Source of the DNA: DASVDE01 sp036381235
GTDB lineage: Bacteria; Actinomycetota; Thermoleophilia; Solirubrobacterales; 70-9
Assembly: GCA_036381235.1 (NCBI GenBank)
Contig: DASVDE010000026.1
Coordinates: 1-64,000 of the forward strand
DNA: 64,000 nt
Direction: 5' to 3'
The notes under the pieces are model-generated. The model did not search any database and had not been told where the DNA came from. It worked only from the letters and a program-made list of their open reading frames with translations. Positions within the stretch are counted from its first letter, which is position 1; the number at the start of each line of letters is the position of its first letter. The translations under genes were made by a program, and so were the position numbers. This document shows positions 53,478-62,997 of the stretch, piece after piece.

Positions 53478-54799
53478 CAGGCTCCCAGCAGGCTCTGGCC
53501 GCAGACGCGGACCACATTGCCGTTGACGCCGGCCGATGCCGGGCCGGCGAGCCAGGCGATCGTCTCGGCGACGTCGATCGGCAGGCCTCCCTGCGACATG
53601 CTGTTCATCCTGCGGCCGGCCTCGCGGATCGCGATCGGCATTTTTGCCGTCATCTGGGTCTCGATGAAGCCGGGGGCGACTGCGTTGATTGTGATTCCGC
53701 GTCCGGCGAGCTCAGTGGAGAGCGCCTCGACCATGCCGATCACGCCCGCCTTGGAGGTCGCGTAGTTGGTCTGCCCGGAGTTGCCGGCGATGCCGCTCAT
53801 CGAGGAGACGCAGACGATGCGGCCGTTGTCGCGCAGCAGCTTGCGCCCAAGCAGCTCGTCGTCGATTCGCTCCTCGCTGGAGAGGTTGATCTCCATCAGC
53901 GAGCTCCAGCGATCCTCGGGCATCTTGGCGATCGTGCGGTCGCGGGTGACGCCGGCGTTGTGGACGACGATGTCGATTCCCTCGGAGAGTCGATCGGCGA
54001 TCGCGGCGGGCGCCCCCTCCTCGGTGATGTCGAGCTCGATCGACGCGGCGCCGAGGCGGTCGGCGACCTTGGCGAGGTCGGCGGCAAGGGCCGGCACGTC
54101 GAGCAGGACGAGCTCGGCGCCGTCGCGGTGAAGGGTCTCGGCGATCGCCTCGCCGATGCCGCGGGAGGCGCCGGTGACCAGCGCCAGCTTGCCGCTCAGA
54201 GGTCGATCCCAGTCGACCGGGCCCGGCTCGGCCACAGCCCTGTCGACTGCGATCGCCTGGCCGGAGACGTAGGCCGAGCGAGGCGAGAGCAGGAAGCGCA
54301 TCGTCGAATCGAGCTGATCCTCGGCGCCGACGGCGACGCGGACGAGCTGGACCGCGATTCCGTGGCCTGCTTCCTTGCCCAGCGAGCGGGTGAAGCCCTC
54401 CAGCGCCCGCTGCGCTGTCGCCGCTCGGGCCGGCAACCCCGCAGGAGGAGCGCCCAGCACGACGATGCGACCCGAGTCCAGCACGCGCTTGACGTTGGGG
54501 TGGAAGAAGCGCTGCAGCTCGACCAGCTCGGTCGAGTCGGAGATGCCGGTGGCGTCGAATACCAGCGCCTTGACCGGGCTGTCGGAGCGCTCCGGCCGCG
54601 CCGCGCCGATCCTCACCAGCAGGTTCTCCAGCGGCTTGCCGAGGCGGCCGCCCGGCGCCGAGCCGAGCAGGGCCGGGCCCGAGATCACCGGCGCGCCGGG
54701 CGTGTGGCGCTCCAGTCGAGCCGGCTGCGGCAGCCCGACCCGGGGAGCGATGAAGCGCCCGGGTGGGGAGTTGACGAGCTGGGAGTAGAGATCGCTCAC
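53477..54799 (-). CDS. fabG4: High-molecular-weight 3-oxoacyl-thioester reductase (FabG4-like)
   Basis: 440 residues, nearly twice normal FabG. The N-terminal flavodoxin-like half (about 1-200) lacks catalytic motifs. The C-terminal SDR half has LVTGASRGIGEAIAETL, VVHNAGVTRD, catalytic Ser in VCVSSMSGIAGNSGQ, and YATSKAGV. This two-part layout is that of HMwFabG (FabG4), which uses NADH. It lies between the thiolase and MaoC genes, all overlapping, so the set should carry out the last three steps of beta-oxidation or their reverse. Confidence 0.93.
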   Translation of the reverse strand: MSDLYSQLVNSPPGRFIAPRVGLPQPARLERHTPGAPVISGPALLGSAPGGRLGKPLENLLVRIGAARPERSDSPVKALVFDATGISDSTELVELQRFFHPNVKRVLDSGRIVVLGAPPAGLPARAATAQRALEGFTRSLGKEAGHGIAVQLVRVAVGAEDQLDSTMRFLLSPRSAYVSGQAIAVDRAVAEPGPVDWDRPLSGKLALVTGASRGIGEAIAETLHRDGAELVLLDVPALAADLAKVADRLGAASIELDITEEGAPAAIADRLSEGIDIVVHNAGVTRDRTIAKMPEDRWSSLMEINLSSEERIDDELLGRKLLRDNGRIVCVSSMSGIAGNSGQTNYATSKAGVIGMVEALSTELAGRGITINAVAPGFIETQMTAKMPIAIREAGRRMNSMSQGGLPIDVAETIAWLAGPASAGVNGNVVRVCGQSLLGA

Positions 54800-56088
54800 G
54801 ATTTGCCCCCGGCGCTCTCGAGGATTGCGACCACGCCCTGGCCGCCGGCCGCGCAGATGCTGATCACGCCGCGGCCGGAGCCCTTCTCGTGCAGCTCTTT
54901 GGCGAGGCCGGCGACGATGCGGCCGCCGGTGGCGGCGAAGGGATGGCCCGCCGCGAGCGAGCCGCCGTTGACGTTTAGCCGCTCGCGATCGATCGCCCCC
55001 AGCGGCTTGTCGCGGCCGAGTCGCTCGCGGCAGAAGCGCCCGTCCTCCCAGGCCCGCAACGTGCAGAGGACCTGCGCGGCGAAGGCCTCGTGGATCTCGT
55101 AGTAGTCGAAGTCCTGGAGGCTCAGACCGTTGCGGTCGAGCATCTGCGGCATCGCATAGGCGGGAGCCATCAGCAGGCCCTCACGCTTGTGGACGTGGTC
55201 GATCGCCGCGGTTTGCCCGTCGACGAAATAGGCGAGGACGGGCAGATTGCGCTCCTTGGCCCATTCCTCGCTCGCCAGCAGCACGGCGGAGGCGCCATCG
55301 CTGAGCGGCGTCGAGTTGGCCGCCGTCATCGTCCCCTCCGGGCCGCCGAACACGGGGCCGAGCTTGGCCAGCTTTTCCGTCGAGGAGTCGGGGCGCAGGT
55401 TCTGGTCGCGCTCGAGGCCCAGGTAGGGGCTGACCAGGTCCTCCATGAAGCCGCGCTCGTAGGCGGCGGCGAGGTTGTGATGGCTGCGCACGGAGAGGGC
55501 GTCCTGCTCCTCGCGCTCTATCTCCCATTCGGAAGCCATGACCGCACAGTGCTCGCCCATCGAAAGGCCGGTGCGAGGCTCCTCGTTGCGTGGAATCGAA
55601 GGGACCACGTGGCCGGGTCGAATGCGGGTGAGCTGCTTGAGGCGGGCGATGTTCGACTTCTCGCGGTTCGCGTCGAGCAGGACCTGGCGCAGGTCCTCGT
55701 TGAGGCCGAGCGGGGCGTCGGAGGTGGTGTCCGCGCCGCAGGCGATGCCGGCGTCGATCTGGCCGAGGGCGATCTTGTTGGCGACGAGGATCGTCGTCTC
55801 CAGCCCGGTACCGCATGCCTGCTGGACGTCGTAGGCCGGGGTCTCCGGGGCAAGGCGAGTTCCCAGCACGCTCTCGCGGGTGAGGTCGCGGTCGCGAGCG
55901 TGCTTGAGGACGGCGCCGCCCGCGACTTCCCCGAGGCGCTCGCCGCCGAGCGAGAAGCGCTCGACCAACCCGTCGAGGGCAGTGGTCAGCATGTCCTGAT
56001 TCGTCGCGTGCGAATACGCGGAGTCCGAGCGCGCGAACGGGATTCGGTTGCCGCCGACGATGGCGACTCGACGTGGTTGATCGATCAA
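54796..56088 (-). CDS. fadA2: Acetyl-CoA C-acyltransferase (thiolase, FadA2/FadI type)
   Basis: 430 residues. Seen: VAIVGGNRIPFARSDSAY, nucleophile block VQQACGTGLETTI (Cys), NSTPLSDGASAVLLAS, the pair DYYEIHEAFAAQVL (His), NVNGGSLAAGHPFAATGG, and the second Cys in ISICAAGGQGV. Cleaves 3-ketoacyl-CoA. The start is TTG at 56088, overlapping the tetR stop (TTGA), which is a rare but well-placed coupled start; no other start gives the normal N-terminus. Overlaps fabG4 by 4 nt. Confidence 0.94.
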   Translation of the reverse strand: MIDQPRRVAIVGGNRIPFARSDSAYSHATNQDMLTTALDGLVERFSLGGERLGEVAGGAVLKHARDRDLTRESVLGTRLAPETPAYDVQQACGTGLETTILVANKIALGQIDAGIACGADTTSDAPLGLNEDLRQVLLDANREKSNIARLKQLTRIRPGHVVPSIPRNEEPRTGLSMGEHCAVMASEWEIEREEQDALSVRSHHNLAAAYERGFMEDLVSPYLGLERDQNLRPDSSTEKLAKLGPVFGGPEGTMTAANSTPLSDGASAVLLASEEWAKERNLPVLAYFVDGQTAAIDHVHKREGLLMAPAYAMPQMLDRNGLSLQDFDYYEIHEAFAAQVLCTLRAWEDGRFCRERLGRDKPLGAIDRERLNVNGGSLAAGHPFAATGGRIVAGLAKELHEKGSGRGVISICAAGGQGVVAILESAGGKS

Positions 56089-56732
56089 CTTGGATCGCCT
56101 TTCGGTGTGGTTGGGCGGGAGCCAGAACGAAGGCGCAGGCCGGGTTCGACCGTCTCGATCAGGAGCTCGGCGGCCTGCTGAGCCGAGAGCGCCTCGCTGC
56201 GCAGCCACCAGCGGGCGAGGGCCTCGGCGGCGCCGAGCAGCGCGGTGGAGAGCGCTTCGACCTCGATTCGCGCCGCGCCGCGCCGCTTGGCCGGCAACTG
56301 AGCGAGGAGGGAGTTGGCTACGAGCTCGATCAGGCGGCCGCGGTAGTCCGCTACGCGGTCGGCCAGCTCGCCGCTCTGAGGCAAGGTTTCGTCGAAGAGC
56401 ACGGCCCAGGCGGCCCGATCGGCATCGAGGAAGGAGAAGAAGGCCCTGAGCCCATCGTTGAGGGCTTCGCTGGGGCTGCGCGAGTCGCCGACCGCTTCGA
56501 GGATGGTTCTGACGAGCGCATCCCCGGACCGCTCCATGCAGGCGATGTAAAGGCGCTCCTTGTTGCCGAAGTAGTTGTAGAGGAGAGGCTTGGTCACTCC
56601 CACCGCCGCCGCGATCTCGTCCATGGTCACGGCCGCGTAGCCGCGCTCGGCGAAGAGGGAGTGGGCGGCGAGCAGCGTTTGCTGCATGCGATCGCCGCGC
56701 GAGAGGCGGGAACGGGTCGAGGAGGCTGCCAT
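56085..56732 (-). CDS. TetR-family regulator heading the fadA2 operon
   Basis: 215 residues. The HTH at about 25-65: YAAVTMDEIAAAVGVTKPLLYNYFGNKERLY, quoted as the ends TMDEIAAAVGVTK and YNYFGNKERLY. The rest is a helical effector domain with ARWWLRSEAL. First gene of the six-gene unit tetR-fadA2-fabG4-maoC-ACAD-ACAD; all but the last junction overlap. ATG is seven bases after TAATGT, so leaderless, and the promoter lies in a 36-bp dyad. Autorepressor released by an acyl-CoA is the natural guess. Confidence 0.92.
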   Translation of the reverse strand: MAASSTRSRLSRGDRMQQTLLAAHSLFAERGYAAVTMDEIAAAVGVTKPLLYNYFGNKERLYIACMERSGDALVRTILEAVGDSRSPSEALNDGLRAFFSFLDADRAAWAVLFDETLPQSGELADRVADYRGRLIELVANSLLAQLPAKRRGAARIEVEALSTALLGAAEALARWWLRSEALSAQQAAELLIETVEPGLRLRSGSRPTTPKGDPS

Positions 56733-56739
56733 TGCAGCG

Positions 56740-56775
56740 ACATTACCCGCCTATAAATTTATATACAAGTAATGT
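56740..56775. promoter_or_regulatory. Concentric dyad operator of the tetR-fadA2 operon
   Basis: Outer arms ACATTAC (56740-56746) and GTAATGT (56769-56775) and an inner palindrome TATAAATTTATA (56752-56763) share one centre. On the minus strand the outer arm supplies the -10 TAATGT, seven bases before the ATG at 56732. The AT-rich core may hold the spacer/-35. Confidence 0.75.
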
Positions 56776-56805
56776 GACCGATCGCACCTAAGCCGCGCCC
56801 GCGGC

Positions 56806-56852
56806 CGAATGATGAAATCGGCCCCACCGGGGTGGGGAAAATTCATCATTCG
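56806..56852. terminator. Two-tier hairpin after the ferredoxin gene
   Basis: CGAATGATGAA (56806-56816) pairs with 56842-56852; inside, CCCCACC (56822-56828) pairs with GGTGGGG (56831-56837). It lies 14 bases past the end of the leftward ferredoxin gene and 31 bases beyond the tetR operator. Read leftward, a run of Ts lies inside the stem rather than after it, so a structured 3' end is likely but classic termination is uncertain. Confidence 0.5.
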
Positions 56853-56865
56853 ACGGTGGCCTGCG

Positions 56866-57099
56866 TTAGGCGTCGTAGAGCTTGACGACCCGTACGGTGC
56901 CTGAGGGCGCGGCGTCGACGCAGAGGTTGCAGAGCACGCACTCGTCGAGGTTCTCCTCGACGATCTTCACGCCGGAGTCGCTCGCCTCGAAGATGTCGAC
57001 CGGGCAGACCTCCTCGAGCTTCGCCGCCAGCTCGGCGTCGGAGGCGACCGAGGCATCGACCTCGACGTCGATGAAGACCTTGTTCAGCGTCTCGGCCAT
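56866..57099 (-). CDS. Small four-cysteine ferredoxin-like protein (FixX-like)
   Basis: 77 residues. Four cysteines only: Cys32 in EVCPVDIFE and Cys54/57/60 in DECVLCNLCVDAAP. The second CP cysteine of a two-cluster ferredoxin is missing (VDAAP), so one [4Fe-4S] cluster is expected, as in FixX-type proteins where the CP half precedes CxxCxxC. ATG overlaps the SucD-like stop by one base. A coupled ferredoxin is not a normal partner of succinyl-CoA synthetase, so this hints at an unusual enzyme or electron link. Confidence 0.82.
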   Translation of the reverse strand: MAETLNKVFIDVEVDASVASDAELAAKLEEVCPVDIFEASDSGVKIVEENLDECVLCNLCVDAAPSGTVRVVKLYDA

Positions 57100-58016
57100 C
57101 AAACCGCGGCCCCCAGCCTTTCCTTGACCGCGTCGGGAATTTCGTCGATCCGCTCGACGACGCGGATGCCGGCGGCCTCGAGTCGGGCGATCTTCTCGGT
57201 CGCGGTGTCTTCCTTGCCCTCGACGATCGTGCCGGCGTGGCCGAAGCTCATCCCCTTCATCTCTTCGTCGTCCATGAACTTGCCGGCCATGAAGGCGACG
57301 ATCGGCAGGCGCGAGTCGTTCTCCTTCACCCACTCGGAGAGCTGTGCCTCCATGCGGCCGCCGGGCTCGGTGTAGATGACGATCGCCTGGGTCTGCTCGT
57401 CGGCCTCGAAGTAGGGCATCAGCTCGGCATAGGTGGAGCCGATGATCGCGTCGCCGCCGATCGATACCGCGGTGGAGACGCCGAGGCCCGCCTGGGTCAG
57501 CGAGGAGGAAATCTCGGTGGTCATCCCGCCGGAGCGGCTCATCACGCCGACCGGGCCGGGGGCGTAGGCCTTGGCGGCATCCTTGGCGGGGCCGCCGATG
57601 CCGCCCATCTTGCAGACCTCGGGGACGATAAGGCCGAGGCAGTTAGGGCCGATGATCCGCGCCCCCCGCATATCCGCGAGCTCGACCATCTGGGCGACGT
57701 CGCGGCGGGGGATGCGCTCGGTGACGACGACGATCAGCTTGATCCCGTTCTCGATCGCCTCCAGCACCGCGTCCTTGGTGAAGGCGGGGGGGACGGTGAC
57801 GACCGAGCCGTCGATCGGCCCGCCGTGGTGCTCGACGGCCTGCTCGACGGTGTCGAAGACCGGCACGCCGTGCACCTCGCGGCCCTTGCGGCCGGGGGTG
57901 ACGCCGCCGACGATCTTGGATCCGTAGTCGAGGCACTCTCTGGTCAGGTTGACCGCCTCGCGCCCGGTGATCCCCTGGACGATGAAAGTCGTGTCCTTGT
58001 TGAGCAGGATGCTCAC
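57099..58016 (-). CDS. Succinate-CoA ligase alpha-like subunit (SucD family)
   Basis: 305 residues. CoA-binding Rossmann start (KDTTFIVQGITGREAVNL), GGVTPGRKGREVHGVPVF, IGPNCLGLI, SRSGGMTTE, and the phosphohistidine loop SFGHAGTIVEG. Departures from housekeeping SucD: YTEPGGRMEAQL in place of the EIGG block, and MKGMSFGHAG. GTG at 58016 overlaps the SucC-like stop. The family covers succinyl-, malyl- and citryl-CoA synthesis. Substrate is left open. Confidence 0.85.
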   Translation of the reverse strand: MSILLNKDTTFIVQGITGREAVNLTRECLDYGSKIVGGVTPGRKGREVHGVPVFDTVEQAVEHHGGPIDGSVVTVPPAFTKDAVLEAIENGIKLIVVVTERIPRRDVAQMVELADMRGARIIGPNCLGLIVPEVCKMGGIGGPAKDAAKAYAPGPVGVMSRSGGMTTEISSSLTQAGLGVSTAVSIGGDAIIGSTYAELMPYFEADEQTQAIVIYTEPGGRMEAQLSEWVKENDSRLPIVAFMAGKFMDDEEMKGMSFGHAGTIVEGKEDTATEKIARLEAAGIRVVERIDEIPDAVKERLGAAV

Positions 58017-59230
58017 GCCGCCGCTCCTTGGATCTTGGCGACGGCCCGGCCGGCCGCCTCCCACATCGAGACCGAGCGATCGCAGTACTCGACGCCGTAT
58101 TTGTCGAGGATCTTGAACCCCTCGTCTTCCCAGGCGCCCGGAATGCGGAAGATCGCGATCGTCTCGCCGGGGTCCTTGCCCAGCTCCAGGCAGGCCTTGA
58201 TCACGCCGCGGGCGACGATGTCGACACGGGTGTTGGAGACGATCGACATCATCACCGCGATCTTCTCGACGCCGTCCTTCTGCAGGACCTCCTTGGCCAG
58301 GCCGCAGGCCTTTGCCACCGACGGGTTGCCGCCTATCTCGGAGTAGTTGGCGGGCTTGCCGCCCTGGCTGCGGACCGCATCGGTCAGCGTCAGCGAACCG
58401 CCGCCGGCGCCGATCACCAGCCCGAGGTTGCCCTCGAAGCCGTGGTCCTTGCCCTGGATCACGCCGCGGTGGTCGGCGGCGTCGATCGCGGCGACATTGC
58501 GCTCGAAAGCTGAGGGCTCATAGGTCTCGCGCGTGTCGTCCTCGGCGATCTCAAGGGCCTTGCGCAGCAGGCCCTTCTGGCGCCCGACCGCCTCGTTCTC
58601 CATCTCCATGTGGGCGTCGAGGGCGACGAAGCTGCCGTCGGTCAGTTCGGCGAGGGGGTTGATCTCGGCCAGGGTCATGTCGTTGTCGCGGAAGAGACGG
58701 GCGAGGCGGGCGAGGATCGGGGTGGCACGGTTGAGCTGGGATCCGGTGACGCCGGTGGCGGCGATCGCCTGCTTGGCCTCGAAGTCGGAGATTGGCAGCA
58801 GGTTGGAGAGGTGGCCGCGGCCGACGTGGTCGGGGTGCTTCTCGGCGACCTCCTCGATGTCGATCCCGCCCATGTCGCTGAACAGCATCAGCGGTCGCTT
58901 CGCGGTGCCGTCCCAGACGACTCCAGCGTAGTACTCCTGCTTGACCTCGGCTTTGGGGTCGACGAGGACGCCGCGCGGCATGTGGCCGTTGATCTCCAGC
59001 TTCAGGATCTCCTCGGCGTGCTCGGCGGCTTCTTCGGGGGTGTCGGCGAACTTGACCCCGCCGGCCTTCATGCGCCCACCGCTCAATACCTGGGACTTGA
59101 TCACGACTGGGCCGGCGATCTCCTCGGCGACCTCGCGTGCTTCATCTGCGGTTTGACAGAAGCCGTACTTCGTCACCGGGATCCCGGCCAACTCCACGAT
59201 TTTCCGTGCTTCGTATTCGTAGAACCTCAT
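58013..59230 (-). CDS. Succinate-CoA ligase beta-like subunit (SucC family), divergent
   Basis: 405 residues. An ATP-grasp domain from RFYEYEARKIVELAGIPVTK, VVIKSQVLSGGRMKAGGVKFA, DMGGIDIEEVAEKHPD, AEINPLAEL and ALDAHMEMEN. The C-terminal domain has GAGGGSLTLTD and NYSEIGGNPSVAKACG, but where SucC has the NIFGGI..CD block this reads MSIVSNTRVD, and the closing NVEEGxxIL block is replaced by WEDEGFKILDKYG. It is thus a side branch, not clearly housekeeping SucC. TAAGGT at about 15 bases is a weak -10. Next to malyl-CoA-lyase and pckG genes. Confidence 0.85.
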   Translation of the reverse strand: MRFYEYEARKIVELAGIPVTKYGFCQTADEAREVAEEIAGPVVIKSQVLSGGRMKAGGVKFADTPEEAAEHAEEILKLEINGHMPRGVLVDPKAEVKQEYYAGVVWDGTAKRPLMLFSDMGGIDIEEVAEKHPDHVGRGHLSNLLPISDFEAKQAIAATGVTGSQLNRATPILARLARLFRDNDMTLAEINPLAELTDGSFVALDAHMEMENEAVGRQKGLLRKALEIAEDDTRETYEPSAFERNVAAIDAADHRGVIQGKDHGFEGNLGLVIGAGGGSLTLTDAVRSQGGKPANYSEIGGNPSVAKACGLAKEVLQKDGVEKIAVMMSIVSNTRVDIVARGVIKACLELGKDPGETIAIFRIPGAWEDEGFKILDKYGVEYCDRSVSMWEAAGRAVAKIQGAAA

Positions 59231-59254
59231 CAGCGGCGCGGAACCTTAACGGGT

Positions 59255-59325
59255 GGGTCTGGGGGGTGTCCTCCAGCGCGCTGTCCCTTCGGGTAGCGCC
59301 GCGCACCGAAGGACACCCCCGACCC
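59255..59325. repeat. Palindromic element B, sharing a core with element A
   Basis: GGGGGTGTCCT (59262-59272) pairs with 59310-59320, extended by GGGTC/GACCC (59255-59259 with 59321-59325) across a 2-base bulge. Inside, GCGCT (59278-59282) pairs with AGCGC (59295-59299), and CCC with GGG around TTC. The sequence CTTCGGGTAGCGCCGCGC (59287-59304 region) matches the core of the element at 41906-41925 except for a CC insertion. It lies upstream of both the SucC-like and the DUF4333 genes, so it is not simply a terminator. Confidence 0.6.
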
Positions 59326-59365
59326 CCTTGCGATACTTCTCCCCGACCTTTGAAGGAGGAGAGGC

Positions 59366-59659
59366 ATGAGTCGTGTGGTGGCGGTTGTCGCGCTGGTCAT
59401 AGCTGGAGTGCTTGTCGTGGGGTGCGGGGGGACGGTTATCGACTCGACGAAGCTGGAAGACACGATCCAGCAGAACCTCGAAAGCTCCCAGGGCAAGAAG
59501 GTGAAGGCGGTCGAGTGCCCGTCTGACCAGGAGATTGTGGTCAACGCGACTTTCGCCTGCACAGTCGAGTATTCCGACGGCAAGCGGGCGACTGCGACGC
59601 TGAAGATTCGCAACGAGGACGCCGACGTCAGCCTGATTGACCTCAAGTCCAATAAGTAG
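59366..59659 (+). CDS. DUF4333 lipoprotein
   Basis: 97 residues. Signal peptide with lipobox VVGC (Cys20), then the small DUF4333 domain: TKLEDTIQQNLESSQGKKV, VECPSDQEI, FACTVEYSDGKRATATL. Two domain Cys probably form a disulfide. Function unknown; widespread in actinobacteria. GGAGGAGAGG lies five bases before the ATG. Confidence 0.85.
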   Translation: MSRVVAVVALVIAGVLVVGCGGTVIDSTKLEDTIQQNLESSQGKKVKAVECPSDQEIVVNATFACTVEYSDGKRATATLKIRNEDADVSLIDLKSNK

Positions 59660-59662
59660 AGT
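59657..59662 (+). promoter_or_regulatory. -10 element TAGAGT of pckG
   Basis: TAGAGT overlaps the stop codon of the DUF4333 gene and ends seven bases before the pckG ATG at 59670, which has no Shine-Dalgarno site. Likely leaderless. Confidence 0.6.
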
Positions 59663-59669
59663 GGGCCGA

Positions 59670-61474
<1,805 letters not shown>

Positions 61475-61478
<4 letters not shown>

Positions 61479-62527
61479 AGGCCGTAAGCGGCCGCAAGGT
61501 CAGGGTCCTTGGCGGCGAGCATCTCCGCCAGCTCGACCATGACCTTGCACTGCTTCCAGGTCGCGTCGTCCTGCATCTTGCCGTCGATCATGTGGACGCC
61601 GCGTCCGTCGGGGATTGCCTCGAGCACCTTCTTGGCGAACTTCACTTCGTCCGGCGGTGGGCTGAAGACCTTCTTGGCGATGTCGATCTGCACCGGGTGC
61701 AGCGACCAGGCGCCGACGCAGCCCATCAGGAAGGCCGCGCGGAACTGGGTCTCGCAGCCGGCTGTGTCCTTGATGTCGCCGAAGGGACCGTAGAAGGGCA
61801 GGATCCCGGTCGAGGCGCAGGCGTCGACCATGCGGGCGATCGAGTAGTGCCAGAGGTCCTGTTGGGCGCTGACCCGGTCGGCCTCGGGATTCTCAGGGTC
61901 GGCGGGGTCTTCCATCACCCGGTAGCCGGGATGGCCGCCGCCGACGCGGGTGGTCTTCATCCGCCGCGAAGCCGCCAGGTCGGCGGGGCCGAAGCTCATC
62001 CCCTGCATGCGCGGGCTGGCAGCGGCAATCTCCTCCAGGTTGACGACCCCTTGTGCGGTTTCGAGGATCGCGTGGATCAGGATCGGGCGGTCGAGCCCGG
62101 CCTTGGCCTCGAGCTGTGCCAACAGGCGGTCGACGTAGTGGATGTCCCAAGCGCCCTCGACCTTGGGCACCATCACCACCTCCAGCTCCTCGCCAATCTC
62201 GGTGACGAGCGTGGTCAGGTCGTCGAGCACCCAGGGGCTCTCGAGCGAGTTGACCCGGGTCCAGAGCGAGGTGGTGCCGAAGTCGGACTCCTTGGCGGCG
62301 CGGATCAGCCCCTGGCGCGCCGCCTCCTTGCGGTCGACCGGGATCGCGTCCTCGAGGTTGCCGAGCAGGATGTCGGTCTTTGTCGCGATGTCAGCGGCCT
62401 TGGCGACCATCTTCTCGTTGGAGAAGTCGAGGAAGTGGATCATCCGCGAGGGGGTGACCGGGATCTCGCGCAGCGGCTCCGGCGCGCCGATCGCCTGCGG
62501 GTGGAAGAAGTCTCTGGGGTTTCTCAA
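61475..62527 (-). CDS. mcl: Malyl-CoA / beta-methylmalyl-CoA lyase-type enzyme (Mcl, CitE superfamily)
   Basis: 350 residues. The TIM-barrel lyase starts HPQAIGAPEPLREIPVTPSRM, with GNLEDAIPVDRKEAARQG, WTRVNSLESPWVLDDL, VMVPKVEGAWDIHYVD (metal Glu), LIHAILETAQGVVNLEEIA, GPADLAASRRMKTTRVGGGHP, QQDLWHYSIARMVDA, FYGPFGDIKD and MIDGKMQDDATWKQCKV. This closely recalls Chloroflexus Mcl, including length. Reaction: malyl-CoA to acetyl-CoA and glyoxylate, or the methylmalyl/citramalyl equivalents. The start is TTG at 62527 with GAGGAG four bases upstream. Convergent with pckG. Confidence 0.88.
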
Positions 62528-62652
62528 GCTGCTCCTCGGGTCGTTTCGCTCGGGTTGCGGCCGCGGGCGCGGCGCCTGGAAATCTAGTCCACGCCCAGAT
62601 CCGGCGGCGACCCGCGTTTGCCGCCTCTCCTCCTCCTAGATTCAAGGGGCAG

Positions 62653-62997
62653 ATGGAGGGCTCCGAGCGCGACAACACGCAGGATTGGCTCCTGCCGCAG
62701 AGCGCCCGGCCACCGCTGCTGAGCGAGCTGGAGGCGAGGATCGACGATGCTCTCGCTACCGCGCGCTCCTCGGAGGAAGCCGTCATGGCGGTGGGTGCGG
62801 CGGCTCTCGATGCCGCCGAGCAGGCACGCCGCGCCGCCGGCATAGCCGAGCGCGCCGCCGCCACGGCGCTTGACGCTCAGCGTCATCGCGCGGGCCCGGC
62901 GGGCGATGAGAGCCTTCGTATCTTCACCGAACGCGCCGACCGCATAGCCCAAAGGCTGCGCGACCTCAGCCCAGCCAGCGTCGGCGCAGGGCGCTAG
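62653..62997 (+). CDS. Small helical protein of unknown function
   Basis: 114 residues. Ala/Arg/Glu-rich and predicted mostly helical (SELEARIDDALATARSSEEAV, AALDAAEQARRAAGIAERA), with no membrane segment or Cys. ATG is ten bases after TAGATT (62637-62642), and no ribosome site is seen. It overlaps the end of the convergent aminotransferase gene by 32 bases. Codon use looks like its neighbours, and the promoter supports it being real. Confidence 0.6.
   Translation: MEGSERDNTQDWLLPQSARPPLLSELEARIDDALATARSSEEAVMAVGAAALDAAEQARRAAGIAERAAATALDAQRHRAGPAGDESLRIFTERADRIAQRLRDLSPASVGAGR

Noticed and set aside
56806..56852. The palindrome after the ferredoxin gene as a third copy of the REP-like element
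   Set aside because: It lacks the GGTAGCGCCGCGC core, so it is treated as a separate 3'-end hairpin.
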